DNA of 40,868 nt, taken from the IMG/VR virus record IMGVR_UViG_3300030106_001896, positions 1 through 40,868 of that record; one strand, given 5' to 3'. The stretch is from a virus. The notes below the pieces were generated by a model that was not told the origin of the DNA, searched no databases, and was given only the letters and a program-made list of their open reading frames with translations. Below are positions 1 through 5,039 of this stretch, one piece after another (position 1 is the first letter of the stretch; every line of letters begins with the position of its first letter). The position numbers were made by a program, and so were the translations under genes.

Positions 1-298
1 AAGTACAGCACCTAGCTTTCTACCTAGAGCTTGTACAAACTCTGTACTAAACTCATGTCTTGATAAGTTAGGATAGTTGTCAAAGAATATGTCATGAACT
101 TGACTGTAAAGTCTGACAAGGTCATCAGCATTTGTTGATGCAAACTTTTCATACAACTTAACAACCATGCTAGCATGACTAACATACTTACCTACTTTAA
201 TAAACTCAACAATGTGCTTGGCTGCACTGTCTACACTACGCTGAGTATGTACAAAGTTGTTAAAGGTTTCTTCTTTGTCCAGAAGCTTAGCATAGTCT
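1..298. repeat. Terminal direct repeat, left copy
   Basis: These 298 bases recur at 40571-40868 with two differences, at positions 13 (T here, C there) and 49 (A here, G there). Both fall on third codon positions of the AAA+ gene on the minus strand and are synonymous (Leu CTA/CTG, Phe TTT/TTC). The reading frame is continuous across the join. The unique length is therefore 40570 bases, and the repeat reflects either a circular assembly read past its closure or a terminally redundant genome. The window ends inside the repeat, so its true length is not known. Confidence 0.9.
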
Positions 299-996
299 AG
301 CTCCTGTACACCTACTATCATATCAATGATACTTGGTACAGTGTCAGCCGGGAACAAGCCTTGACAGATGTGTGATAGTAAGCCTGGCTCCTGACTTAGT
401 GTAGGTCTTACTGTCTGATATCTTTCTAGATAATGTACATTCTCCATACATTGGCTAGGTTCAGGCAGTGTGGGGGACAAGGTCCACTTGTCTTGTAGGT
501 AACCAACCACATCATTTAGACTACTACTTCTTTCTTCATACACAAAAGGTAAGAACAAAGACCTAGCTTTCAATGGCTCTGACAAGTTGTCTGTCTCATT
601 CATAGCAGCAATGATTACACTGCCTTTAGGCAATGGTCTACCACGCACAGTACCTTCACGCATCAGAGTCAGGATACTAGCATGCAAGTCATCCCTTGAT
701 TTGTCTAGCTCATCAAAGAAGAAGATGCTAGGTGTATCCGACCACCATGCTGGCTTCAAGTACGTCAAGCTGTTGGTACTATCTAGATACTTAGGGAAAC
801 CCAAGACCTCGTCTTGTGTCTCGTTTTGTAGCAGTATCTTTACTACAGGTAAGTCTAGTGCTTTACTGAGTTCATTCTGAATCCAGTAGGTCTTGCCTGA
901 ACTAGTCTTACCAACTAGCACAGGAACCTTAGAATCCTCAAGCCCAACTTGTTGTTGTAGCTTGAGTGCATCTAGTGCAATCTGTTTACTTATCAT
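1..996 (-). CDS. MoxR-like AAA+ ATPase, N-terminal 332 residues (gene continues at 40570)
   Basis: This is an AAA+ ATPase of the MoxR/dynein-related group, cut by the left window edge; joined to the right end it gives 364 residues ending at 40472. Visible motifs are Walker A GKTSSGKT (residues 29-36), Walker B IFFFDELD (91-98) and a sensor-1 type Asn in AAMNETDN (near 133). The ATG at 996 has an AGGAGG ribosome site and overlaps the end of the upstream 80-residue gene by 11 bases. Downstream lie an unknown protein and a metallopeptidase-VWA protein. MoxR ATPases commonly work with VWA partners to remodel or insert metal cofactors into target proteins, so a chaperone module is likely. The target is unknown. 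The cobalt-chelatase subunit CobS is a related alternative, but nothing specific supports that role. Confidence 0.85.
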   Translation of the reverse strand, partial: MISKQIALDALKLQQQVGLEDSKVPVLVGKTSSGKTYWIQNELSKALDLPVVKILLQNETQDEVLGFPKYLDSTNSLTYLKPAWWSDTPSIFFFDELDKSRDDLHASILTLMREGTVRGRPLPKGSVIIAAMNETDNLSEPLKARSLFLPFVYEERSSSLNDVVGYLQDKWTLSPTLPEPSQCMENVHYLERYQTVRPTLSQEPGLLSHICQGLFPADTVPSIIDMIVGVQELDYAKLLDKEETFNNFVHTQRSVDSAAKHIVEFIKVGKYVSHASMVVKLYEKFASTNADDLVRLYSQVHDIFFDNYPNLSRHEFSTEFVQALGRKLGAVL

Positions 997-1228
997 GTTT
1001 AACCTCCTTTAACATGGCAGCAATAAGGTTAGCAATGCGTAAGCTTTGCCTGTCCTTTCTTCCTGTCTTAATATATTGTAGTGTCTTGGATACATCTGCC
1101 AGGTTCTCTGGCACTTCTAGTTCTTGAAGTCTGTCTTCCATCCAGTCATTGAATGTTTCTGGCTGTTCAGTACTTTCTTCTGTAGTATCAGAACTATTAG
1201 TATCCGTAGTATTATCTGAGTTACTCAT
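986..1228 (-). CDS. Small acidic protein of unknown function (80 aa)
   Basis: I do not recognise this family. Residues 1-25 are rich in Ser, Thr, Asp and Glu and are probably disordered. The rest is helical and charged, ending in a basic tail. The start has a clear GGGAGG ribosome site. Its stop overlaps the start of the AAA+ ATPase by 11 bases, so the two are probably translationally coupled and this protein may act with the ATPase module. It lies just downstream of an intrinsic terminator, so it would be expressed by read-through or from its own promoter, which I cannot identify convincingly. Confidence 0.75.
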   Translation of the reverse strand: MSNSDNTTDTNSSDTTEESTEQPETFNDWMEDRLQELEVPENLADVSKTLQYIKTGRKDRQSLRIANLIAAMLKEVKHDK

Positions 1229-1269
1229 GGTAACACCTCCCTTGTTATAGTATTTAGTTTACATTGTGG

Positions 1270-1312
1270 AAAAAAAAAGAAAAGTAAGCACCTGATAGGA
1301 TTACCAGGTGCT
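1270..1312 (-). terminator. Intrinsic terminator after the 207-aa gene
   Basis: Read on the minus strand, an 8-bp perfect stem (arms at 1305-1312 and 1287-1294) with a 10-nt loop is followed by a run of T interrupted once by C (1270-1283). It lies 14 bases after the stop of the gene at 1326-1949. It separates that gene from the downstream 80-aa/AAA+ operon. Confidence 0.85.
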
Positions 1313-1325
1313 AAGAGTTAGAGAG

Positions 1326-1949
1326 TTAGCTTTGGATAAACAAATCAAATTGTTTGTTGTTAGCTTTGAGTTGCTCTGGTGTTGGATTATTCCCAGTTTT
1401 CACTCTATTGAATGTTAGATTTAGAACATTCACAAGTCTATATGCAAACTCGTTTATGTATGGAGTTTTATCTGAGATACTTCCAAAGTTTTTACTTAGA
1501 TAACTAAGTCTACCAATTACTTTACGGCAGAGATTGTTATCCCAGATTTCTCTGGTAAGATTAAGAGACATGAATCTATCTGCTATGGTAGACTCATCAA
1601 CATCTAAGACTTGAGAATAGCCTTGTGCAAGCATAGCTTGAACGTGAGACCAACCTGCATCTGTGAATTGATGAGAGTCATAGAGAGTTCCATCTTGTCT
1701 TTTGGCTTGACAAGGCTGAACATACTTATGTTCTCCTTTTAGGTATTTGTACATGATATTCAATATATCATGTGCAAATTTAACACTGGGTACTACCGGT
1801 TGTTCTAAATCTATTGATTTGAACTCTGGTACTCCATTGTCAAATCTAGATACCAATTTGATAGTCATTGGGATATCCAGAATAGAAAACTTATTGTCAT
1901 TGAATTTATAGGTATCAATGATAGAACCTTTGAATACTTGATTACTCAT
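1326..1949 (-). CDS. Conserved-looking protein of unknown function, first gene of the minus arm (207 aa)
   Basis: I do not recognise a family or catalytic motif. The protein is soluble and mixed in charge, with no signal peptide or membrane segment; its C-terminal third looks helical. The start has a strong AGGAGG ribosome site. It is the first minus-strand gene leaving the divergent hub and is bounded by its own intrinsic terminator, so it forms a transcription unit of its own. In phages that position often belongs to an abundant early protein, for example a host-takeover or single-strand-binding protein, but that is inference from position only. Upstream lies a perfect TATAAT on the minus strand and a set of dyads that may control it. 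Confidence 0.85.
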   Translation of the reverse strand: MSNQVFKGSIIDTYKFNDNKFSILDIPMTIKLVSRFDNGVPEFKSIDLEQPVVPSVKFAHDILNIMYKYLKGEHKYVQPCQAKRQDGTLYDSHQFTDAGWSHVQAMLAQGYSQVLDVDESTIADRFMSLNLTREIWDNNLCRKVIGRLSYLSKNFGSISDKTPYINEFAYRLVNVLNLTFNRVKTGNNPTPEQLKANNKQFDLFIQS

Positions 1950-1969
1950 AGTAACCTCCTGAAATTTGG

Positions 1970-1975
1970 ATTATA
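1970..1975 (-). promoter_or_regulatory. Candidate -10 element for the 207-aa gene
   Basis: On the minus strand a perfect TATAAT sits about 20 bases before the ribosome-site/start region at 1949. No good -35 hexamer is visible at 16-18 bases upstream (ACCTTG is the nearest). The 9-bp dyad at 1981-2020 covers the -35 zone, so repressor or activator control is possible. Confidence 0.4.
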
Positions 1976-1980
1976 CACAA

Positions 1981-2197
1981 GCTGATTGCCAGCAAGGTAC
2001 GCAGCTGAACAGCAATCAGCCTAGGAAGTTAGCACATACTAGAGAACGAAGACGATACCTCTGAGTAATCTCCTAGTTGCCCAATGACTAGTAGATACTC
2101 GGAGTGACAACAACATTGTCTCCTCGTATCTACTTGTACTGCTAAAAAGTTTTTACTAGTACTACTAGTAAAAACGAGTAAGAACAGCGTTCTTACT
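1981..2197. other. Dense run of five consecutive hairpins (candidate structured RNA or operator array)
   Basis: Nearly all of this gene-free stretch can pair locally. Dyads seen by eye: 1981-1989 with 2012-2020 (9 bp, perfect); 2021-2026 with 2071-2076, enclosing 2038-2044 with 2059-2066 (one bulge); 2090-2098 with 2126-2134 (9 bp), followed after a 2x2 mismatch by 2101-2104 with 2120-2123; 2149-2159 with 2165-2175 (11 bp, 5-nt loop); 2177-2185 with 2189-2197 (9 bp, 3-nt loop). It is more GC-rich than the sequence to its right. The last two dyads, read on the minus strand, are each followed by a short T run and could attenuate leftward transcription. Confidence 0.55.
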
Positions 2198-2323
2198 AAT
2201 TAATCCCCCGGTGTAACGCCCCACACCCCCCATATATATAATAATATTGTCCAAGTTTTTACACGTTATTCTCCATTTGTGCACACATGTAGCCCAATAT
2301 ACATGTATATACACCCAGTTTTA

Positions 2324-2406
2324 CCCATTTTATACCCACTAGCACAGTCTAATAAATGTATAATAATATCAGTAGGTTACGTCACGGCACATGTTATACC
2401 CACTAG
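2324..2406. repeat. Two 19-bp direct repeats in the divergent hub
   Basis: Copies at 2324-2342 and 2388-2406 match at 17 of 19 positions and are spaced 64 bases apart. Both contain TTATACCCACTAG. A weaker relative (TTTTACCCA) lies just before the first copy. On the minus strand the element reads CTAGTGGGTATAA followed by a -10-like stretch. They could be paired promoters for leftward transcription, protein-binding iterons or part of a replication origin. The core TATACCCA occurs again in the intergenic gap at 33038-33045. Confidence 0.5.
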
Positions 2407-2422
2407 TATACTACTAGTATAC
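2402..2422. repeat. Tandem palindromic decamers, operator-like
   Basis: ACTAGTATAC occurs twice, at 2402-2411 and 2413-2422, an 11-bp period, or about one helical turn. Each copy contains the palindromes ACTAGT and GTATAC. The rest of 2200-2541 is AT-rich (with a short C-rich patch at 2203-2231) and holds no convincing gene. A regulator or replication protein binding on one face of the helix is the simplest reading. Confidence 0.45.
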
Positions 2423-2502
2423 ATGTTATTACTACAAGTGTATACCTAATATATACTTTATAGTATATATTATAGTATAATCTACGTGTTTTATACTAGT
2501 GC

Positions 2503-2531
2503 TTGACTTTTACTGTTCTGAACTATATATA
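2503..2531 (+). promoter_or_regulatory. Candidate sigma-70 type promoter for the plus arm
   Basis: TTGACT at 2503-2508 and TATATA at 2526-2531 are separated by 17 bases. TTGACTTTTA also starts the promoter-like sequence in front of the helicase gene (38358-38387, minus). Transcription would begin near 2538, leaving almost no leader before the ATG at 2542, so either that gene is translated with little leader or a different -10 is used. Confidence 0.45.
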
Positions 2532-2541
2532 TTATAAGGAC

Positions 2542-2781
2542 ATGCAACACCAGGACTACGAGCAACTTAAGGCATACACGTACAAACGTGCTAGTATGTA
2601 TGACTTTAGCTACCAAGATGCAGAAGATATACTCCATGATGCCCTGTTAGACCAATTAGAATCCGGGCTTGACATTTACAAACTTATATGGAAACATATT
2701 GGTAAGCACAGAGAACGTAGGCACAGAGAAGGTAAAAGACAAATAAGCATGACACACTTTGAAAATAAGGGGGAAGTATGA
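2542..2781 (+). CDS. Mini sigma-factor region-2-like protein (79 aa)
   Basis: The protein resembles only region 2 of an ECF-type sigma factor. DAEDILHDALL (residues 26-36) matches the region 2.2 core helix that binds RNA polymerase beta-prime. It is followed by a strongly basic helix (51-66, KHIGKHRERRHREGKR) where region 2.3/2.4 would follow. No region 4 is present, and family members are usually about 160-200 residues. I chose the ATG at 2542 (weak AAGGA just upstream); an in-frame TTG at 2503 would add 13 residues but overlaps the promoter-like TTGACT. It is first in the plus arm and overlaps the next gene by 4 bases. A role in redirecting host RNA polymerase is inference; chance resemblance of a small helical DNA-binding protein is possible. 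Confidence 0.75.
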   Translation: MQHQDYEQLKAYTYKRASMYDFSYQDAEDILHDALLDQLESGLDIYKLIWKHIGKHRERRHREGKRQISMTHFENKGEV

Positions 2782-3263
2782 ATAAAACATTACAGAATCT
2801 ATTCCCAGACATTCCTGTATATGAAAACAAAATAGTTAAGTTTTTAGAGGTATGTTACAGCCTAGCCTGGTCATACAGAGCAGCTGGTAAAGAACTACAA
2901 ATAAACCACAAAACAGTAAAAAACATATTAGACAGTATAAAAAATACACCACAATATCACACGTTTATGGGTAAGTTAGAAGTACAGATTAAAAATTTTG
3001 CTGACCCAAAATTTTCCCACACAGTATTTGACAGATATGAACAGCAACTAGCTGATATAGAAACTAGAATAAAACGTGCAGACAAACAAAATGATAAGGC
3101 ACAATCTCTGCAATTATTAAAATTAAAACAGACTATATTAAAAGACCAACTAAGAGCAAGTATGGTAGCAGCTAGAGATAAAGAAGAAATAGCTACTGTA
3201 CATGATGCTATATCTAGTCTGTCAGAAACAGCTTGGGAGGAAATGAATGAAAAAGTCCAATGA
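2778..3263 (+). CDS. Probable terminase small subunit (161 aa)
   Basis: Small terminase subunits recognise phage DNA and load it onto the large subunit for packaging. A helix-turn-helix is visible at residues 32-53 (WSYRAAGKELQINHKTVKNI), followed by a long charged helical region (about 70-130) that would suit ring oligomerisation. Length is typical. It overlaps the sigma-like gene by 4 bases and lies in the packaging arm, upstream of terL with small genes between. No direct family match can be shown from sequence alone; a transcription regulator is the alternative. Confidence 0.65.
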   Translation: MNKTLQNLFPDIPVYENKIVKFLEVCYSLAWSYRAAGKELQINHKTVKNILDSIKNTPQYHTFMGKLEVQIKNFADPKFSHTVFDRYEQQLADIETRIKRADKQNDKAQSLQLLKLKQTILKDQLRASMVAARDKEEIATVHDAISSLSETAWEEMNEKVQ

Positions 3264-3426
3264 ACAACTACCTGGCTCTGATAATGTGTTAGACCAAATA
3301 AACGGACCCAGCAATAGATATTTACCTGCTTGGGTAGCCGTTGAAGGTACAGACATAAATATAAAGAGAACTGTTAAAAAAAGAGTTAGGAAGATAGCAA
3401 ATGAGAAAAGAACACAAAAATCCTAA
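3247..3426 (+). CDS. Small basic protein of unknown function (59 aa)
   Basis: This short frame begins at an ATG inside the end of the terminase small subunit gene, behind the ribosome site GGGAGGA, and overlaps the following gene by 26 bases. The N-terminal half is neutral with RYLPAWV near residue 24, and the C-terminal third is very basic (RTVKKRVRKIANEKR). No family is recognised. Its position in a tightly overlapping run of small Lys/Arg-rich genes supports it being real. Confidence 0.6.
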   Translation: MKKSNEQLPGSDNVLDQINGPSNRYLPAWVAVEGTDINIKRTVKKRVRKIANEKRTQKS

Positions 3427-3673
3427 AGGTGGACTTACTGCAAAAGGTAGGGCATACTTTAAGAGAAAAGAAGGAGCTAATCTAAAGGCTCCTGTTAAAT
3501 CTGGCACAAATCCAAGACGTGTTAGTTTTGCAGCTAGGTTTGCTGGTATGAAAGGACCTATGAAAGATAGTAAAGGTCGTCCTACTAGAAAAGCACTAGC
3601 ACTCAAAGCTTGGGGCTTTGGTAGTGTTGAAGCAGCAAGAGCGTTTGCAGCTAGACACAAAAAGAAAAAATAA
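3401..3673 (+). CDS. Small Lys-rich protein, DUF6321-like (90 aa)
   Basis: The sequence has the pattern HKNPKGGLTAKGRAYFKRKE near the start, then GPMKDSKGRPTRKALALKAW, and ends in HKKKK. I recall this pattern from a small family of uncharacterised proteins (DUF6321) frequent in marine phages; the number is from memory. The protein is highly basic and probably binds nucleic acid. Virion DNA condensation or a packaging aid is plausible but not shown. It overlaps the preceding gene by 26 bases. Confidence 0.8.
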   Translation: MRKEHKNPKGGLTAKGRAYFKRKEGANLKAPVKSGTNPRRVSFAARFAGMKGPMKDSKGRPTRKALALKAWGFGSVEAARAFAARHKKKK

Positions 3674-3685
3674 GGAGTATTTATT

Positions 3686-3814
3686 ATGCCAATGGGTAAA
3701 GGAACATACGGGAGTAAAAGAGGGAGACCACCAAAGAAAAAAATGGGACCTAGTATGAAAGGAAGAAAAGGTCCAGGTGACATGTTTAAAAAAGCTAAAA
3801 AGAAAAAGAAGTAA
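3686..3814 (+). CDS. Tiny Lys-rich protein (42 aa)
   Basis: This gene starts MPMGKGTYGSKRGRPPKKK, an opening I associate with a short phage protein type. It contains an AT-hook-like GRPPKKK (residues 13-19), suggesting minor-groove DNA binding. A clear AAGGAG ribosome site lies 8 bases before the ATG, and the stop is followed 10 bases later by the next start with the same kind of site. Function is unknown. Confidence 0.75.
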   Translation: MPMGKGTYGSKRGRPPKKKMGPSMKGRKGPGDMFKKAKKKKK

Positions 3815-3824
3815 GGAGTTAATT

Positions 3825-4043
3825 ATGATGAAAAAGAAAACAGGTTCAGGTAGCTCGTATAAAAGAACTAAAACGATGGGAGCAAAAGCCGGAGCAAAAG
3901 CTTCTAGTAAAAAAACATACGGAAAAGGTAAACCACCAGCAAACAGAAATAAAGGTACTAAAATAGCTATGGCACCAAAGAAAATGGCTAGAGGTGCTGT
4001 AGGTCCTCGTGGTAAAAACATGAAAAAGAGTTACGGGAGATAA
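3825..4043 (+). CDS. Small Lys/Gly/Ala-rich protein (72 aa)
   Basis: The protein is low-complexity and highly basic, with repeated short blocks such as AGAKASSKKTYGKGK. I start it at the ATG at 3825, which has AAGGAG six bases upstream; a longer frame from a GTG at 3777 would overlap the previous gene and has no ribosome site. Histone-like DNA compaction inside the capsid is a possible role. No defined domain is visible. Confidence 0.75.
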   Translation: MMKKKTGSGSSYKRTKTMGAKAGAKASSKKTYGKGKPPANRNKGTKIAMAPKKMARGAVGPRGKNMKKSYGR

Positions 4044-4045
4044 TC

Positions 4046-4270
4046 ATGATGAAACCAAAAAGTAAAAATAAAAAAAAGAAAAACATTGCAGGTAAACTCA
4101 TGGGTGGTAGAGGTGGTGCTAAACCAACTGGCAAAATGGGTGCAACTAAAAAACCTAAAAAATCTGGTGCTAAAAAAGGTGGTATGATGGGTGGACTTAC
4201 AAAAAAACAAAAAACACTACCACTAGAATTACAAAAGAAAATTAAACAAAAAAAATATAGGATGGCTTAA
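4046..4270 (+). CDS. Small Lys/Gly-rich protein (74 aa)
   Basis: The protein consists almost entirely of Lys, Gly, Met, Ala and Pro, with repeats around KPKKSGAKKGGMMGG, and a less biased tail LPLELQKKIKQKKYR. Its composition resembles the two preceding genes, which suggests they arose by duplication or similar selection. Two adjacent ATGs (4046, 4049) could serve as start; the ribosome site is weak (GGGAGA). It starts 2 bases after the preceding stop. Confidence 0.7.
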   Translation: MMKPKSKNKKKKNIAGKLMGGRGGAKPTGKMGATKKPKKSGAKKGGMMGGLTKKQKTLPLELQKKIKQKKYRMA

Positions 4271-4272
4271 TT

Positions 4273-4398
4273 ATGGCTTACGGTAAAAGAATGGTTACAG
4301 GTTCATTAGGTAAAGCAATATCTGGTGCAATGCAAAAGAAGAAAGAAAAGAAAAAGAAAAAAGCAAAGACTATGACAGCTAAAAGAGGTAAAAAATAA
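4273..4398 (+). CDS. Tiny Lys-rich protein (41 aa)
   Basis: This short frame starts 2 bases after the previous stop and its stop shares one base with the next start. Residues 1-20 form a possible amphipathic helix (MVTGSLGKAISGAMQKKK) and the rest is nearly pure Lys. No family is recognised. Tight packing with its neighbours is the main evidence that it is translated. Confidence 0.6.
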   Translation: MAYGKRMVTGSLGKAISGAMQKKKEKKKKKAKTMTAKRGKK

Positions 4399-4598
4399 TG
4401 CCAACTTGGCTAATTAAAATAATACCTACTATAGCTAATTTCTTGTTTGGGTGGTTAACAAAACGCAAACAAGATAAACTAGCCTTAGAAAACAAAGCTC
4501 TTAAACACGAGCTTTGGGTAAAGACAATGGAGTTACAAGCAAAAAAAGATGCAAATAAAACAATTAATAATCCTACTGATTATCTTAATAAGCCTTAG
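4398..4598 (+). CDS. Small membrane protein, candidate inner-membrane spanin (66 aa)
   Basis: A hydrophobic segment (residues about 4-20, ending FLFGWL) is followed by KRK and a charged helix predicted as coiled coil (25-55). The next gene, a lipoprotein, starts inside its 3' end in another frame (50-base overlap). This nested arrangement is the hallmark of Rz/Rz1 spanin pairs, which fuse inner and outer membranes at lysis. Against it: the positive charges follow the membrane segment, which by the positive-inside rule would place the helix in the cytoplasm. A holin-like or other accessory protein is the alternative. Confidence 0.6.
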   Translation: MPTWLIKIIPTIANFLFGWLTKRKQDKLALENKALKHELWVKTMELQAKKDANKTINNPTDYLNKP

Positions 4599-4770
4599 TT
4601 CTTGTTCAATACTTAGTAGTAAAGTTAAATTTATAAAACCTGAATGTCCTGTAGCTCCTGATTGCACTGACGATTCAAACAAGATTAGATGCTGGGCATA
4701 CCAGAAACAACATTACAAGGCATGTATTGAATTACACAATAAAGCCTGGGATAAATTAAACACATATTAA
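4549..4770 (+). CDS. Lipoprotein, candidate outer-membrane spanin (73 aa)
   Basis: The N-terminus is a lipoprotein signal: basic MQIKQ, a hydrophobic stretch, and a lipobox LSSC with Cys19 as the lipidated residue. The mature part is about 55 residues, with four further Cys (in PECPVAPDC, RCW and KAC) that could form disulfides in the periplasm. It overlaps the upstream membrane protein by 50 bases in a shifted frame, as Rz1 genes do. Presence of such a lipoprotein fits a Gram-negative host. Confidence 0.7.
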   Translation: MQIKQLIILLIILISLSSCSILSSKVKFIKPECPVAPDCTDDSNKIRCWAYQKQHYKACIELHNKAWDKLNTY

Positions 4771-4831
4771 CCATAAGGCATGGAGAAAAAGCCTCTCATA
4801 GTTCATGAGTTACAAGAACAGGGAGGTAGAT

Positions 4832-4927
4832 ATGAGAAATATTAGAGCTGCCCAACTGAGAGTATATCAGAGGGCTCAAAGGAAAAAAAGAAATTTATGT
4901 TCATTCATCAAATTAAGTTATTGCTAG
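4832..4927 (+). CDS. Possible 31-aa basic peptide
   Basis: A short frame follows the ribosome site GGGAGG. The peptide is rich in Arg/Lys up to residue 21 and then has CSFIKLSYC. Nothing else supports translation. It lies in the 269-base gap between the candidate spanin and the terminase large subunit. Confidence 0.3.
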   Translation: MRNIRAAQLRVYQRAQRKKRNLCSFIKLSYC

Positions 4928-4929
4928 AT

Positions 4930-4973
4930 AGGTTGTGGCAAAGCCAAGGAGACTCGGCACGCCAACACAACCT
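4930..4973. other. Imperfect hairpin upstream of the terminase large subunit gene
   Basis: AGGTTGTG (4930-4937) is complementary to CACAACCT (4966-4973). The interior can form a small stem (TGGC/GCCA, 4936-4945) or, alternatively, GCC at 4943-4945 with GGC at 4956-4958. No T run follows on either strand, so it is a poor intrinsic terminator. It may be an RNA processing or regulatory element or a protein-binding site. The rest of the gap to 5039 is AT-rich and otherwise empty. Confidence 0.4.
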
Positions 4974-5039
4974 GTTTAGTAGGATAAATATATTACATAT
5001 AATAATACAAACGTTATTGTTTGGAGTTATAACAATTAT

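Noticed and set aside
1-298. Terminal repeats as attachment sites of an integrated prophage
   Set aside because: No integrase or repressor is present, and the repeat lies inside a coding gene with continuous frame across the join.
587-880. Plus-strand frame within the AAA+ gene
   Set aside because: It lies antisense to a gene with intact Walker motifs and has no family pattern or ribosome site.
2778-3263. Reading this helix-turn-helix protein as the missing sigma region 4
   Set aside because: The helix-turn-helix is N-terminal and followed by a long coiled-coil-like region, as in terminase small subunits; kept only as a remote alternative.
3322-4021. Two long minus-strand frames (3322-3783 and 3596-4021) rich in Phe, Leu and Pro
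   Set aside because: They are mirror images of the Lys-rich plus-strand genes (AAA/AAG read as TTT/CTT), have no ribosome sites and oppose the operon.
4930-4973. tRNA-like fold
   Set aside because: Too short, with no anticodon arm, T-loop consensus or CCA end.
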